From the NCBI RefSeq assembly GCF_002742625.1, contig NZ_PEBF01000001.1, positions 2,728,001 through 2,792,000 on the forward strand: a stretch of 64,000 nucleotides of DNA. Reading direction: 5' to 3'. The notes under the pieces are model-generated. The model was not told where the DNA came from. It did no database searches and saw only the letters and a list, made by a program, of their open reading frames with translations. The stretch is from Caulobacter sp. FWC2. Its GTDB lineage: Bacteria; Pseudomonadota; Alphaproteobacteria; Caulobacterales; Caulobacteraceae. Shown one piece after another: positions 24,890 to 33,412 of the stretch (position 1 is the first letter of the stretch; every line of letters begins with the position of its first letter). Both the position numbers and the translations under genes were made by a program.

Positions 24890-27800
24890 ATGAAACCTGT
24901 TCTTGGGGACTTGTTGAGCGGCGCCTGCGTCGCTGTTCTGGCGGCGGCGGCGGTCGCGCCATCTTACGCCCTCGCCGCCGAGCCGGTGATTACGTTCAAC
25001 TTGCCGGCTGCCCCGATGCAGGCCTCTCTGGTGGCCTTGGCCAGGCAGGCCGATATCAAGATCCTGTTCGAAAGCGACCTTGTCGCGGCCCTCAGCGCCG
25101 CGCCCCTGCAGGGAAAGTTCACAGCGCGTGAGGCGACCGAGCGCCTACTGGCCGGCAGCAGGATTTCGGTCGAGCAGGTCCGACCTGGCGTGCTGGTCTT
25201 GCGCGCCGCGGGATTGCGCGTCGGTGAGGCGAGCGGCGCGTCGATCGAGGCCCTTGAGCTGGCTCAGGCCTCGGCGAGCGCAATCGATGACGACAACACG
25301 GTCGCCGAGGTGGTGGTCGGCTCGCACATTCGCGGCCTCAGCGATGGGCCTTCCCCGGTGGTCATCCTCAATCGCAACGACATGGATCGCGGTGGCTATG
25401 CGAGCATCGGCGAAGCGCTGACGTCGATGACCCAATCGTTTGGCGGCACCGCCAGCGAGGACTCCGTGTCCAGCGGGGCGGATCCAACGGGGTCCAACGT
25501 CTCACGCGGGACGGGCGTCGATCTGCGCGGTCTCGGCGCCGACGCCACCCTGGTGCTGTTCAACGGTCGCCGCATGTCAGGGGCCGGATACTACGGAGAC
25601 TTCGCCGACGTTTCCTCCATCCCGTTCGCGGCCGTGGGCCGGGTTGAAGTGCTGCTGGACGGCGCCTCGGCGCTCTACGGCGCGGACGCGGTCGGAGGCG
25701 TCGTCGACATTCGCTTGCGCACCGATCTCGACGGCGGCGAAACCCGCGCCAGCGGCGCGACCGCCACGCGCGGCGGATACGACCGCTATCTGTTCAGTCA
25801 GGCGCTCGGCAAGACCTGGAGCGGCGGCCGACTCCTGGCCGCCTATGAGTACACGCGCAACAGCCGACTTCGCGCCACCGATCGGCCTTACACCGGATAT
25901 GCCGACCTGCGCCCGTTGGGTGGATCCGATTGGCGACGAAGCACCTTCACCGCGCCGGCCAATATCCTCCGGCCCGACGCATCCGGGTCCTATGTGCCCG
26001 CCTACGCGGTGCCGGCGGGTCAGGACGGTGTTGGCCTCACACCCGCCGATTTTGTGCTGGGCAGCGCCAATCTGGAGAACCAGCGCGCCACGATTGATGT
26101 ACTTCCGCGTTCGACGCGGCACAGCGTGGTCGTTTCGGCGGCCCAGGATGTCGGGCCTGTCGCGTTCTCCGGGGACCTTCGTTACGCGCATCGCGACACC
26201 GCCAACAGTAATCTGCCGCCTTCAGCCACGGTGATCGTCACCGCCGCCAACCCTTTTTTCGTATCGCCGACCGGCCAGCCTTTTGAGCGCCTGGGCTATT
26301 CGTTTTCGCGAGAGATCGGAGGCGTGTCGAACCCGGTGATGTCCGAGAGCCTCGGCGTCAGTCTGGCCGCGGACGCCCATCTCCCGGCGGGCTGGAAGGC
26401 AAGCGTCTACGGTACCTACGCACAGGAACTGACGATCAGTCGCGGCTCGCACCAGGTCAACGTCACTCGGCTGGCCGAGGCGGTTGGCACGACGCCCGAC
26501 AGTCCGTTGACAAGCTTCAGCGCGGCACGTGACGGCTACTTCAATCCGTTCATCGGCGAAGGCTCCAATCCGGCGGCCGTACTCGATTTCGTCCTGTCGG
26601 GCTGGGACCTCAGCAAGTTCCGCAGTGAGATCCGTTCGGCCAACGTGGCCTTCGACGGGCCTCTGTTCGATCTCCCGGGCGGCACGGTGCGGCTGGCGGT
26701 CGGCGGCCAGCTTCGCCGCGAGGAGCTGCGCACCGGCGGGGCCAGCTTCTTCTTCGCCTACGCTCCCACGGCCAAGGCCACGCGTCGCTACAGCCGCGAC
26801 GTCAAAAGCGCCTATGCCGAACTGAACATCCCGATCATTGCCGCGGCCAACGCATTGCCGTTGGTCAAGCGTTTGGAGCTGTCGCTGGCCGGACGAGTCG
26901 AAAGCTATGACGACGTCGGCTCCACGGCCAATCCGAAGGTCGGCGTGGTCTGGGAGCCCGGGAACGGCTTCAAGGTCAAGGGCAGCTACGGGACGTCCTT
27001 TCGCGCGCCATCCCTGCCGGAGCTGCAGTCGCCGTTCACAATCAGTCCGCTGGAGCTGAGCTATGGGGCGGGCGACGTGCCCACGCTGTTCTTCCAAGGC
27101 GGCAATGCCGCGCTCAAGCCTGAGACCGCAAAGTCCTGGACGGCGGGCCTAACCTACAGTCCTCCCTCGAAACCCGCGCTAACCCTGGGGCTTTCGGCCT
27201 ACCGGACCCGGTTCACCAACCGGATCGCCTCGCCGGTGATCAGCGGTATCGGCCAGGCGCTGACGGCGCCGGACCTAGCGCCCTTCCGCACCTTCGTAAG
27301 CCCAGCGACCAGCGCGGCGGACCGAGCCAAGGTGCAGGCCTTGATGGACAGCCCAAACGCGCTGAACACGGACATCTATGATGTCACCGACTACCGCGCC
27401 ATCGTCGAGGCTCGCAACGTCAACACCGGCAGCCTTGAGGTCCAGGGCCTGGACGCCACGGCCGCTTACCAGACCACCCTGCTGGGCGATCCGCTGGCGT
27501 TGAACGCCAGCCTATCCTGGCTGACGCGGTACAAGCGCCGGACCACACCGACCTCGGTGGAGACCGAACTGTCAGGTCATGCCGGCTTCCCGGCCGACCT
27601 GCGCGCCAGGCTTACGGCCACTTGGACCCACGGCGATTACGGCGCGACGGCAGGCCTCAACCACGTGGGCGACAGCACCACCGACACGGGACGTCGCGTT
27701 AAGCCGTGGACGACGATCGACGCTCAACTGCGCTGGCAGCCCAGGAGTCTATTGGGCGTCGACGGCCTGACCTGGTCTCTGAACGTTCAAAACCTCCTCG

Positions 27801-27907
27801 ACGAGGGTCCGCCCTTTTACGACAACCCGTTGGCCATCGGGTATGACCCGGCCAACGCCGATCCCCTGGGTCGCATGGTCACCCTGCAGCTGACCAAGGC
27901 CTGGTAG
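24890..27907 (+). CDS. TonB-dependent receptor with N-terminal STN signalling domain
   Basis: The 1005-residue outer-membrane receptor has a signal peptide (about 1-29, ending ALAA) and an STN domain at about 34-105 (FNLPAAPMQASLVALARQAD, KILFESDLV). A TonB-box-like VAEVVVGS is followed by a plug domain (about 140-260, with DLRGLGADATLVLFNGRRM) and a large beta barrel ending in LQLTKAW with terminal aromatic Trp. STN plus plug plus barrel, next to FecI and FecR, defines a transducing receptor. In lasso loci with an isopeptidase this receptor is thought to take up the lasso peptide, which is then opened by the isopeptidase encoded immediately downstream. Confidence 0.95.
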   Translation: MKPVLGDLLSGACVAVLAAAAVAPSYALAAEPVITFNLPAAPMQASLVALARQADIKILFESDLVAALSAAPLQGKFTAREATERLLAGSRISVEQVRPGVLVLRAAGLRVGEASGASIEALELAQASASAIDDDNTVAEVVVGSHIRGLSDGPSPVVILNRNDMDRGGYASIGEALTSMTQSFGGTASEDSVSSGADPTGSNVSRGTGVDLRGLGADATLVLFNGRRMSGAGYYGDFADVSSIPFAAVGRVEVLLDGASALYGADAVGGVVDIRLRTDLDGGETRASGATATRGGYDRYLFSQALGKTWSGGRLLAAYEYTRNSRLRATDRPYTGYADLRPLGGSDWRRSTFTAPANILRPDASGSYVPAYAVPAGQDGVGLTPADFVLGSANLENQRATIDVLPRSTRHSVVVSAAQDVGPVAFSGDLRYAHRDTANSNLPPSATVIVTAANPFFVSPTGQPFERLGYSFSREIGGVSNPVMSESLGVSLAADAHLPAGWKASVYGTYAQELTISRGSHQVNVTRLAEAVGTTPDSPLTSFSAARDGYFNPFIGEGSNPAAVLDFVLSGWDLSKFRSEIRSANVAFDGPLFDLPGGTVRLAVGGQLRREELRTGGASFFFAYAPTAKATRRYSRDVKSAYAELNIPIIAAANALPLVKRLELSLAGRVESYDDVGSTANPKVGVVWEPGNGFKVKGSYGTSFRAPSLPELQSPFTISPLELSYGAGDVPTLFFQGGNAALKPETAKSWTAGLTYSPPSKPALTLGLSAYRTRFTNRIASPVISGIGQALTAPDLAPFRTFVSPATSAADRAKVQALMDSPNALNTDIYDVTDYRAIVEARNVNTGSLEVQGLDATAAYQTTLLGDPLALNASLSWLTRYKRRTTPTSVETELSGHAGFPADLRARLTATWTHGDYGATAGLNHVGDSTTDTGRRVKPWTTIDAQLRWQPRSLLGVDGLTWSLNVQNLLDEGPPFYDNPLAIGYDPANADPLGRMVTLQLTKAW

Positions 27908-27940
27908 CCCCACTCCCCCCTCGATAATCGGAGAACGACC

Positions 27941-30400
27941 ATGCGACGCTATACAGCGTTCGCGGTCGGCTGCGCGTTGGTGCTCCCAATGCCGGCCTTG
28001 GCCGCCCCCTTCACCGTCGACCGTCTGCTGGCCTTGGAACAGCTCGGTGCGGCCAAGCTCGACCCCACTCAACGCTGGCTGGTCGTCCAGCGCTACGAGC
28101 GCTGGGACAGCGCCCCGACCTGGGATTTGGAACGCCAGACCAATCTTAGCCTTGGGCGTATCCAGGTCTTCGACATCACCGCCGGCGGCGTCGAGCGCCC
28201 CCTGCAACTGCCCAGAGGAGCCGGCTACACGGCGCTGGGCGTCTCGCCGGGCGGTAAGCGCCTGGCCGTGGGACGGCTGACCGGCCACGCCTACGAGTTG
28301 GGCGTGATCGATCTGGAGACTGGCCAGGCGCGTTGGCTTGGAGTCCATCCGCGGATCCCGGCCTTTGGACCGGACATCCTGTGGCGCTCCGACGATGAGA
28401 TCCTTGTCGCCGCCGTGGCCCCCGACTGGCCCGATTTCCAGATCGGCTTTGGCTTCCAGCCCACGGCGCGCCTGACCAGCATGTGGGCCGACCACGCTCG
28501 CGGCCAAGCCTCGGTGGTCGCGATCGGCAGCGGCCGCTACCGTGACCTACGGCCCAAGGCTCCGGACCTGGGCCTGGTCTCCGTCGATGTGCGCACCGGC
28601 GCGGCGCGTACCCTGGTCCCTGGCGCGATCGACGACTTCTCTATAGCGCCCGGCGGGCGGTCGGCAGCCGTGCTGATCGAGGAAGAAGACATCCAGCCCT
28701 TGAACGAGGGTCCCAAAACCACGGCCTCGCCGCTGCGGTTCCAGCGCCTGAAGATCGTCGACCTGGGTAGTGGCAAGATCAGCGTTCCTTGCCAAAGTTG
28801 CGAGGTGATGGAGCGTATGCTGGCCTGGTCCGAGAAAGGCGAAGAGGTTTTGGTCTTCGCGCGGCAAGGCGACGTGCCGTTCACAGCGGGCCGGTTCTGG
28901 CGCTTCGCCGTCAAGGGCGAAGCCAAGGCTCTCGACCTTGGCGCACTGCTCCCAGACTTTGGCCCAACCTATGACACTCAAGGTTTCGCGCGCGGCGAAT
29001 GGCTGGACGGCGATCCGGTGGTCGCGGCCCGACCACGAGGCGGCGGACGCGCCGATTATTGGCGCATCTCGCAGAAGGGGCTCCAGAATTTGACGGCCTG
29101 CCTGCCCGACGAGGCTGAGGCCCTTGGGGTCTCCGCCAAGGCGTGGGCGGTGGCGGCCGGGGCCAAGGTCTGGCGGGTGACCTCCTCGGGATGTCAGCCT
29201 TGGGGGGTGGAGTCCTCCAAGGTTCGGTCTCGGGGCACGAGGCCGCCCGGCTTTCGCGGCGACCAGAATTTCGTGCCGCGGCTGAACCAATTGGCCCTGT
29301 CCGACGACGCCGCGCCCATCCTGCCTTGGCCCGGTCCGCGCATGCCGGTCGCCACGGCCGACGCGGGTTTCGTCGATGCCGCGCCTACCGGGACGGTCCA
29401 GAAGATCCGCGACGCCCACGGTGTCCAGACAGTCTCCTGGACGCCCAGAGCCGGTTCGCCCAAGGTGCTGGTGCGCGTCAACGCAGCCCTCGCCGAAGTC
29501 GAGTTCGCTCAGCCGATCGAGATCCGGCACAAGGGCCTGGACGGCAAGGACCTGGTGAGCTGGCTCTATCTGCCACCTCACCCCAAGCCCGGCGGAGACA
29601 AGCCGCCGGTCGTGGTCCTGCCCTATCCAGAGTCTCCGGTGAACCCCTCCAACGCCCTGGCGCCAGGGCGCCTTTATCTAACGACCAATCCGCTGATCCT
29701 CGCTGCCCATGGCTATGCCGCCCTGGTGCCGGCCATGCCCTATCTTGCAGGCCGCGAGCCGACGGAGGGCATGGCCGAGCAGATTCTGGCCCCGGTCGAT
29801 GCAGCCGCCCAGCAGGGCTTGATCGATCCTGATCGGGTCGCCCTCTGGGGACATAGCTATGGCGGCTATACCGTCGTCGCCGCCGCGACCCAGTCCAAAC
29901 GCTTCCGGTCGGTGATCGCTGGAGCCGGCGCCGTCAACCTGATCAGCGCCTATGCCATCCTGGGGCCGACGACCTACACCATCCCGGAAACTGGCCTTCA
30001 CATCATGGCCGCCACAGGGTGGCACGAAACCGGGCAGGCCCGGATGGGCGCGCCGCCCTGGGTCGACCCGCAACGCTATGTGCGCAACAGCCCGATCCTC
30101 AAGGCCGACAAGATCACCGCACCGATGCTGATCATCTATGGCGATATGGACCGGTTCATCGACCAGCCTCAATCACTGTTCGGAGCGCTCTATCGGCAAA
30201 ACAAGGACGCGGTCTTTCTGACCTATCGCGGCGAGGGTCATGTCATCTCCTCGCCGGCCAATGTGCGAGACCAGTATCAGCGCATCTTCGCCTTCCTGGA
30301 CGAGACCCTGGCTGTGAGACCTGCCGCCTCGTCGCCCGCTACCCCGGCGCCGGCGTCCCCCACGCCGACACCGAGGCCCCAGGCCGGCCAGCCCCTCTAG
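27941..30400 (+). CDS. Lasso peptide isopeptidase (prolyl oligopeptidase-like, S9)
   Basis: The 819-residue protein has a signal peptide (cleavage near residue 22 after PALA), a long propeller-like region, and a C-terminal alpha/beta hydrolase domain with LWGHSYGGYT; Ser639 is the nucleophile. IYGDMDRF and RGEGHVISSP carry the likely Asp and His of the triad. The C-terminus is a proline/alanine-rich tail. Isopeptidases of this family (AtxE type) hydrolyse the lasso ring amide bond and are encoded beside lasso biosynthesis genes with the same TonB receptor. Its 3' end overlaps the cyclase gene by 4 bp tail to tail. Confidence 0.88.
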   Translation: MRRYTAFAVGCALVLPMPALAAPFTVDRLLALEQLGAAKLDPTQRWLVVQRYERWDSAPTWDLERQTNLSLGRIQVFDITAGGVERPLQLPRGAGYTALGVSPGGKRLAVGRLTGHAYELGVIDLETGQARWLGVHPRIPAFGPDILWRSDDEILVAAVAPDWPDFQIGFGFQPTARLTSMWADHARGQASVVAIGSGRYRDLRPKAPDLGLVSVDVRTGAARTLVPGAIDDFSIAPGGRSAAVLIEEEDIQPLNEGPKTTASPLRFQRLKIVDLGSGKISVPCQSCEVMERMLAWSEKGEEVLVFARQGDVPFTAGRFWRFAVKGEAKALDLGALLPDFGPTYDTQGFARGEWLDGDPVVAARPRGGGRADYWRISQKGLQNLTACLPDEAEALGVSAKAWAVAAGAKVWRVTSSGCQPWGVESSKVRSRGTRPPGFRGDQNFVPRLNQLALSDDAAPILPWPGPRMPVATADAGFVDAAPTGTVQKIRDAHGVQTVSWTPRAGSPKVLVRVNAALAEVEFAQPIEIRHKGLDGKDLVSWLYLPPHPKPGGDKPPVVVLPYPESPVNPSNALAPGRLYLTTNPLILAAHGYAALVPAMPYLAGREPTEGMAEQILAPVDAAAQQGLIDPDRVALWGHSYGGYTVVAAATQSKRFRSVIAGAGAVNLISAYAILGPTTYTIPETGLHIMAATGWHETGQARMGAPPWVDPQRYVRNSPILKADKITAPMLIIYGDMDRFIDQPQSLFGALYRQNKDAVFLTYRGEGHVISSPANVRDQYQRIFAFLDETLAVRPAASSPATPAPASPTPTPRPQAGQPL

Positions 30401-32148
30401 GCCGACTGGGCGTTGGAGGCCTGGAGCGGCCAATGGCGGGTCCAGGCCTCCATCGAAAGAAGGATGAAGACCTGAGAGGCGAAATTGGACCAGATCATCT
30501 GGTCGGCGCTCAGCGCCTCGTCCACCCGCTTCAGGTCGAGCAAGCCCATCTGCGCCAATCGGCCTTCCAGCAGGAACGGTCGCAGCGCATCCAGACTGGC
30601 GGCGAGATTTTGCAGGAAAAAGCGGGTGACGTCGCCCTTCGATCCGCGCGCCAGGATGGAGGATGGCAGGCGATCTGCAAAGGCGCGCCGGGCGAACGGC
30701 CGGTTGAGCGTCCCGATTGCCAGGACGCCCGCCGGGACGGCCAGACAGTATTCGACAACCGGCTGGCTCATCAGGGGATCGACCACATCGGCGACCTGAT
30801 GATGGCGGGTGTCGCCAAATGCGCCCAGCCCGTTGACGATCATCAGGATCTGCAACTGCTTGGCTGGGCCCACGGCCTTGGCCTGCGCCAGCCAGGGATG
30901 TAGGGCGGCGGGGCGGGCCGCCACCGCGTCGGACAAGAACCTCTGGACGCCGCCCCCGACGGTCAGGTCCTGTGGCGCCAGACCTCGCCGTAGAATGGAC
31001 CAGACCGTCGTACTCTGACGCCGGGCGAGGACGTCCAGAGCCGCCAGCGGCGAGCCGGCCACGCCTTTCAAGACGTCGCGAACCAGGCTGGGGTGGGCCG
31101 GCTGATAGAGGACCCCGTCCCCGCCCGAGCCCGTAAACAGCATATCGATGTCCGGCGCCGCCAGGCGCTCGGCGAGATCGAGGTCATGATCGGGATCGCC
31201 CCCGGCATAGTTCAGGCGCATGCCGCCCGCCCCCGCTACGAGCTTGTCAGGCGTCAGCTCCAGTTGCTCGCGCTCGACAACCACCAGCGGGACCCCAACC
31301 TGGTCGGCCAGATCCTGGGCAAAACCGCGCTCGTCGCCTTCCTTCTCCGGATAGGCGTGGTTGAGGCCATAGCACACCGGCGCGGCGACCTTGGCCAGAC
31401 TTGTGGCGACGATCGCGGAGTCTAGACCGCCAGACATCTCGCATAGAATGCCGGCCCGTCCCTGCGCCCAGGCCGCGACGACGCCGTCGACGACCTGACG
31501 CAGATCCGCTGGATCGGCCTTCGAGCTCGCCCGCCGGACAAAGGCGGCCGGCGACCACAGAGCGGGCCCTCGGCCGCTGGCGTCCGCCAGCACGCCAGGC
31601 GGGTACGCGTGGACGCCGACCAGCGGGCAAGTCAGGCTGGCCAGGTTCTTCTGCCGCAAGATTTGGGCGACCGCGTCGGGATCGAGCGCCAAGTCGATGG
31701 GCCACAACGCACGCATGTCCGGAAGCCGCGAGCCGATGAACCGCAAGGCGCCCCGGCGCCAGCCGAGGGCGTTCATCGCGCCGAGCGGATCGCGCAACAC
31801 CCGGGCCGGGCCTCGATCATCATTGAAAATGGCGACGTAGCGGCCAAAGCCTCGGTCAACGAGACTGGAGGCCAGGGCGTCCGGCTCGGCGCCGAAGCCC
31901 ATCAGGTCGAGTGGACGGCCAAGCCCTTCTCGGGCGGCCTGACTGTCGAAGATCTCGCCGATCAAGCCACCGGCAACGCCCGGCAGATGACGGTAGGCCG
32001 GCGGCTTGGCCGCCTCGACGAACACCGAAAACCAGCGACGCTCGGCGACCTTGGTCCAGGCTCCACTCTCCAGCAGCCGCGCCTCGGCGTCGCGGCGTAT
32101 GGCTGGGTCGGCCTGGGCCTGGCTCTCGATGACCAGATAGTCTCGCAT
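30397..32148 (-). CDS. Lasso cyclase (asparagine synthetase-like)
   Basis: The 583-residue protein has a degenerate glutaminase-like N-terminal domain (no N-terminal Cys) and a C-terminal synthetase domain with the PP-loop EMSGGLDSAI (SGGLDS at 239-244) and LFTGSGGDGV. It would adenylate the ring Asp/Glu side chain of the precursor core and close the ring onto the new N-terminus. The start lies 2 nt after the stop of the protease gene, so the two are translated from one message. Length and domain order are those of lasso C proteins, not of true asparagine synthetases, which keep the N-terminal Cys. Confidence 0.93.
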   Translation of the reverse strand: MRDYLVIESQAQADPAIRRDAEARLLESGAWTKVAERRWFSVFVEAAKPPAYRHLPGVAGGLIGEIFDSQAAREGLGRPLDLMGFGAEPDALASSLVDRGFGRYVAIFNDDRGPARVLRDPLGAMNALGWRRGALRFIGSRLPDMRALWPIDLALDPDAVAQILRQKNLASLTCPLVGVHAYPPGVLADASGRGPALWSPAAFVRRASSKADPADLRQVVDGVVAAWAQGRAGILCEMSGGLDSAIVATSLAKVAAPVCYGLNHAYPEKEGDERGFAQDLADQVGVPLVVVEREQLELTPDKLVAGAGGMRLNYAGGDPDHDLDLAERLAAPDIDMLFTGSGGDGVLYQPAHPSLVRDVLKGVAGSPLAALDVLARRQSTTVWSILRRGLAPQDLTVGGGVQRFLSDAVAARPAALHPWLAQAKAVGPAKQLQILMIVNGLGAFGDTRHHQVADVVDPLMSQPVVEYCLAVPAGVLAIGTLNRPFARRAFADRLPSSILARGSKGDVTRFFLQNLAASLDALRPFLLEGRLAQMGLLDLKRVDEALSADQMIWSNFASQVFILLSMEAWTRHWPLQASNAQSA

Positions 32149-32150
32149 GG

Positions 32151-32792
32151 TCAGATCACCAGGATTGGGGTGTAGCTGCCCGCGTGCTCTGGCGTGTCGT
32201 CAAGGACGACGTCGCCGGCCTGCAGCCAGCAATGGGCCTCGAACGGCCAGGTCCGCACGCCAAAAATCCAAGCCGCCGACAGCCCGCGCCGCGCCAAGTA
32301 CAGGCGTTGTTGCAGGCTACGCATCAGGCACAGCCCCTCGCGCGGTAGCCATGGGGCCATGCGCGCAAAGCGGCTGCAGTCCTCGATCAGCGCCGCCGAC
32401 GGCCCAACCAGAACCTCCTCGCTGAGCGTCCCGGCCAGGGCGAGTATCTCGACGAACGACAGATGACGAATGGCGTGGGCGGCCCTGGCGTTCGCCGCGA
32501 TTGCCGCGCCGACCGCGCCCGCCGAAAGAGCAGCCTTGGCCGGCTCGAGCCCGCGCACGACCGGCGCCGGCGCTATGTGCCGCGTTCCAGCGCCTTGGCT
32601 CGCAAGCAGTCCCGCCTCGAGGAGATCAGTAGCGGCCTGGGGTGGGTCGGCCTCGATCCGGCCCCCAGGGCCAAGCCGCAGATATTGCGCGGCGTCGGCG
32701 AGGCAGAGATAGGCGTCGGAGGCGATGTCCAAGAAGACGATGTCGGAGGCGATGCGCACCGCGTGGACCTGCGGCGCGAGCCAAAGCGCCAT
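32151..32792 (-). CDS. Lasso B protein: leader-binding RRE fused to transglutaminase-like protease
   Basis: The 213-residue protein combines a PqqD-like leader-recognition part (about residues 8-75, with IASDIVFLDIASDAYLCL) and a C-terminal cysteine protease domain with Cys155 (REGLCLMRSL), His187 (FEAHCWL) and Asp198 or Asp199 (GDVVLDD). This is the fused B protein usual in proteobacteria; it would remove the leader peptide so the cyclase can act. The start at ATG 32792 is taken because GGGGGAA lies upstream and the protein then begins at the RRE. It starts 26 bp after the stop of the nearest precursor gene. Confidence 0.92.
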   Translation of the reverse strand: MALWLAPQVHAVRIASDIVFLDIASDAYLCLADAAQYLRLGPGGRIEADPPQAATDLLEAGLLASQGAGTRHIAPAPVVRGLEPAKAALSAGAVGAAIAANARAAHAIRHLSFVEILALAGTLSEEVLVGPSAALIEDCSRFARMAPWLPREGLCLMRSLQQRLYLARRGLSAAWIFGVRTWPFEAHCWLQAGDVVLDDTPEHAGSYTPILVI

Positions 32793-32818
32793 GGCCGTTT
32801 CCCCCGTCTCAGAGACGT

Positions 32819-32929
32819 TCACGGCATATAGGCGTTGATGGGGTCCTTGCTCTCCAGGTAGCCGACTAGGCCGCCCTGCGTCAGAGTCTTGGCCGCGCCG
32901 ACGCGGATGGGCCGAGGGGTCTTGGTCAT
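32819..32929 (-). CDS. Lasso peptide precursor 1
   Basis: The 36-residue precursor has a leader with G-x5-T spacing (VGAAKTLTQ) and Thr at the penultimate leader position. Cleavage after TQ would give the core GGLVGYLESKDPINAYMP (18 residues), with Gly1 and Glu8 as ring residues. It shares LESKDPxN with the other two precursors but has a ring one residue smaller and a different C-terminus (YMP). GGAG lies upstream of the ATG. It is the last precursor before the protease gene. Identity as a precursor is supported by the conserved leader pattern, repetition and position. Confidence 0.88.
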   Translation of the reverse strand: MTKTPRPIRVGAAKTLTQGGLVGYLESKDPINAYMP

Positions 32930-32954
32930 GATGATCTCCGAAGGATTGAGGTCG

Positions 32955-32985
32955 ACGTCGCCGGCGCAAGTCATGCCGGCGACGT
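32955..32985. promoter_or_regulatory. Stem-loop between precursor genes 1 and 2
   Basis: ACGTCGCCGGC (32955-32965) pairs perfectly with GCCGGCGACGT (32975-32985) over a 9-nt loop. There is no U-tract, so it is more likely an mRNA stability or processing element than a terminator. A comparable stem-loop occurs in the other precursor gap. Confidence 0.6.
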
Positions 32986-33024
32986 GACAGCGGGCACGTC
33001 GCGCCTGGCGACGGCCGATGGGCG

Positions 33025-33138
33025 TTAGACGCCCCAGCGGTTGGTCGGGTCCTTGGACTCCAGCATGCCGGTAACGAGCATCGCTTGGGTCAGGGCTTTG
33101 GCGGCGCCGATCCTGAGGAGACGGGGTTTGCTGGTCAT
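33025..33138 (-). CDS. Lasso peptide precursor 2
   Basis: The 37-residue precursor has a leader with P-x-L-x3-G-x5-T (PRLLRIGAAKALT), the motif described as essential for maturation of Caulobacter lasso peptides. Cleavage after TQ gives the core AMLVTGMLESKDPTNRWGV (19 residues), with Ala1 and Glu9 forming a nine-residue ring. N-terminal Ala instead of Gly is uncommon but known from caulonodins. Trp17 near the end could act as a plug. It starts with ATG directly after the palindromic gap from precursor 3. Confidence 0.9.
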   Translation of the reverse strand: MTSKPRLLRIGAAKALTQAMLVTGMLESKDPTNRWGV

Positions 33139-33169
33139 GGTTCTGGTCCGTCGCAAGATATTGAAGGAC

Positions 33170-33195
33170 GCCGCCGGCGCCCGGGCGCCGGCGGC
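33170..33195. promoter_or_regulatory. Perfect 26-bp palindrome between precursor genes 2 and 3
   Basis: The sequence is its own reverse complement over 26 bp: the left arm GCCGCCGGCGC (33170-33180) is mirrored by 33185-33195 through a central CCGG. As RNA it forms a very stable hairpin. It is placed at the same relative position as the stem-loop in the next precursor gap, which argues for a shared role in precursor mRNA processing or stability. Confidence 0.6.
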
Positions 33196-33209
33196 GAAGC
33201 GGCAGTTGG

Positions 33210-33326
33210 CTAGACGCCGTAGCCGTTGAGCGGATCCTTGGACTCCAGGCGGCCGAACGGAATGGCGGCTTGGGTCAGGGTCTTGGCCGAGCCGAGACGG
33301 ATCAGCGCGATGGTGGTGCGGGTCAT
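33210..33326 (-). CDS. Lasso peptide precursor 3 (promoter-proximal)
   Basis: The 38-residue precursor has leader residues L-x3-G-x5-T (LIRLGSAKTLT) with Thr penultimate. Cleavage after TQ gives the core AAIPFGRLESKDPLNGYGV (19 residues), with Ala1 and Glu9 as ring residues. The ending (Y/W-G-V) and the ring size match precursor 2. AAGGAGG lies 6 nt upstream of the ATG, the best ribosome binding site of the three, so it may be the most expressed. It is first in the minus-strand operon after the GntR gene. Confidence 0.9.
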   Translation of the reverse strand: MTRTTIALIRLGSAKTLTQAAIPFGRLESKDPLNGYGV

Positions 33327-33396
33327 GATGACCTCCTTGGGCTGGTGACAGCCGCTTGTTGCGGCCCACCAAGGAGGCCACCCTGAGGTTGTATAT

Positions 33397-33412
33397 TCAA
33401 ATCTATATTTGA
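33397..33412. promoter_or_regulatory. AT-rich palindrome in the promoter region of the precursor operon
   Basis: TCAAAT-N4-ATTTGA is a perfect inverted repeat placed between the stop of the GntR gene and the first precursor gene, inside a short AT-rich stretch unusual for this GC-rich region. It is a good candidate for an operator and promoter of the precursor operon. Confidence 0.5.

Noticed and set aside
32807-32819. Small inverted repeat CGTCTC-A-GAGACG between precursor 1 and the protease gene
   Set aside because: The arms are only 6 bp around one base; as RNA it cannot form a normal loop, so it is not taken as a regulatory hairpin.
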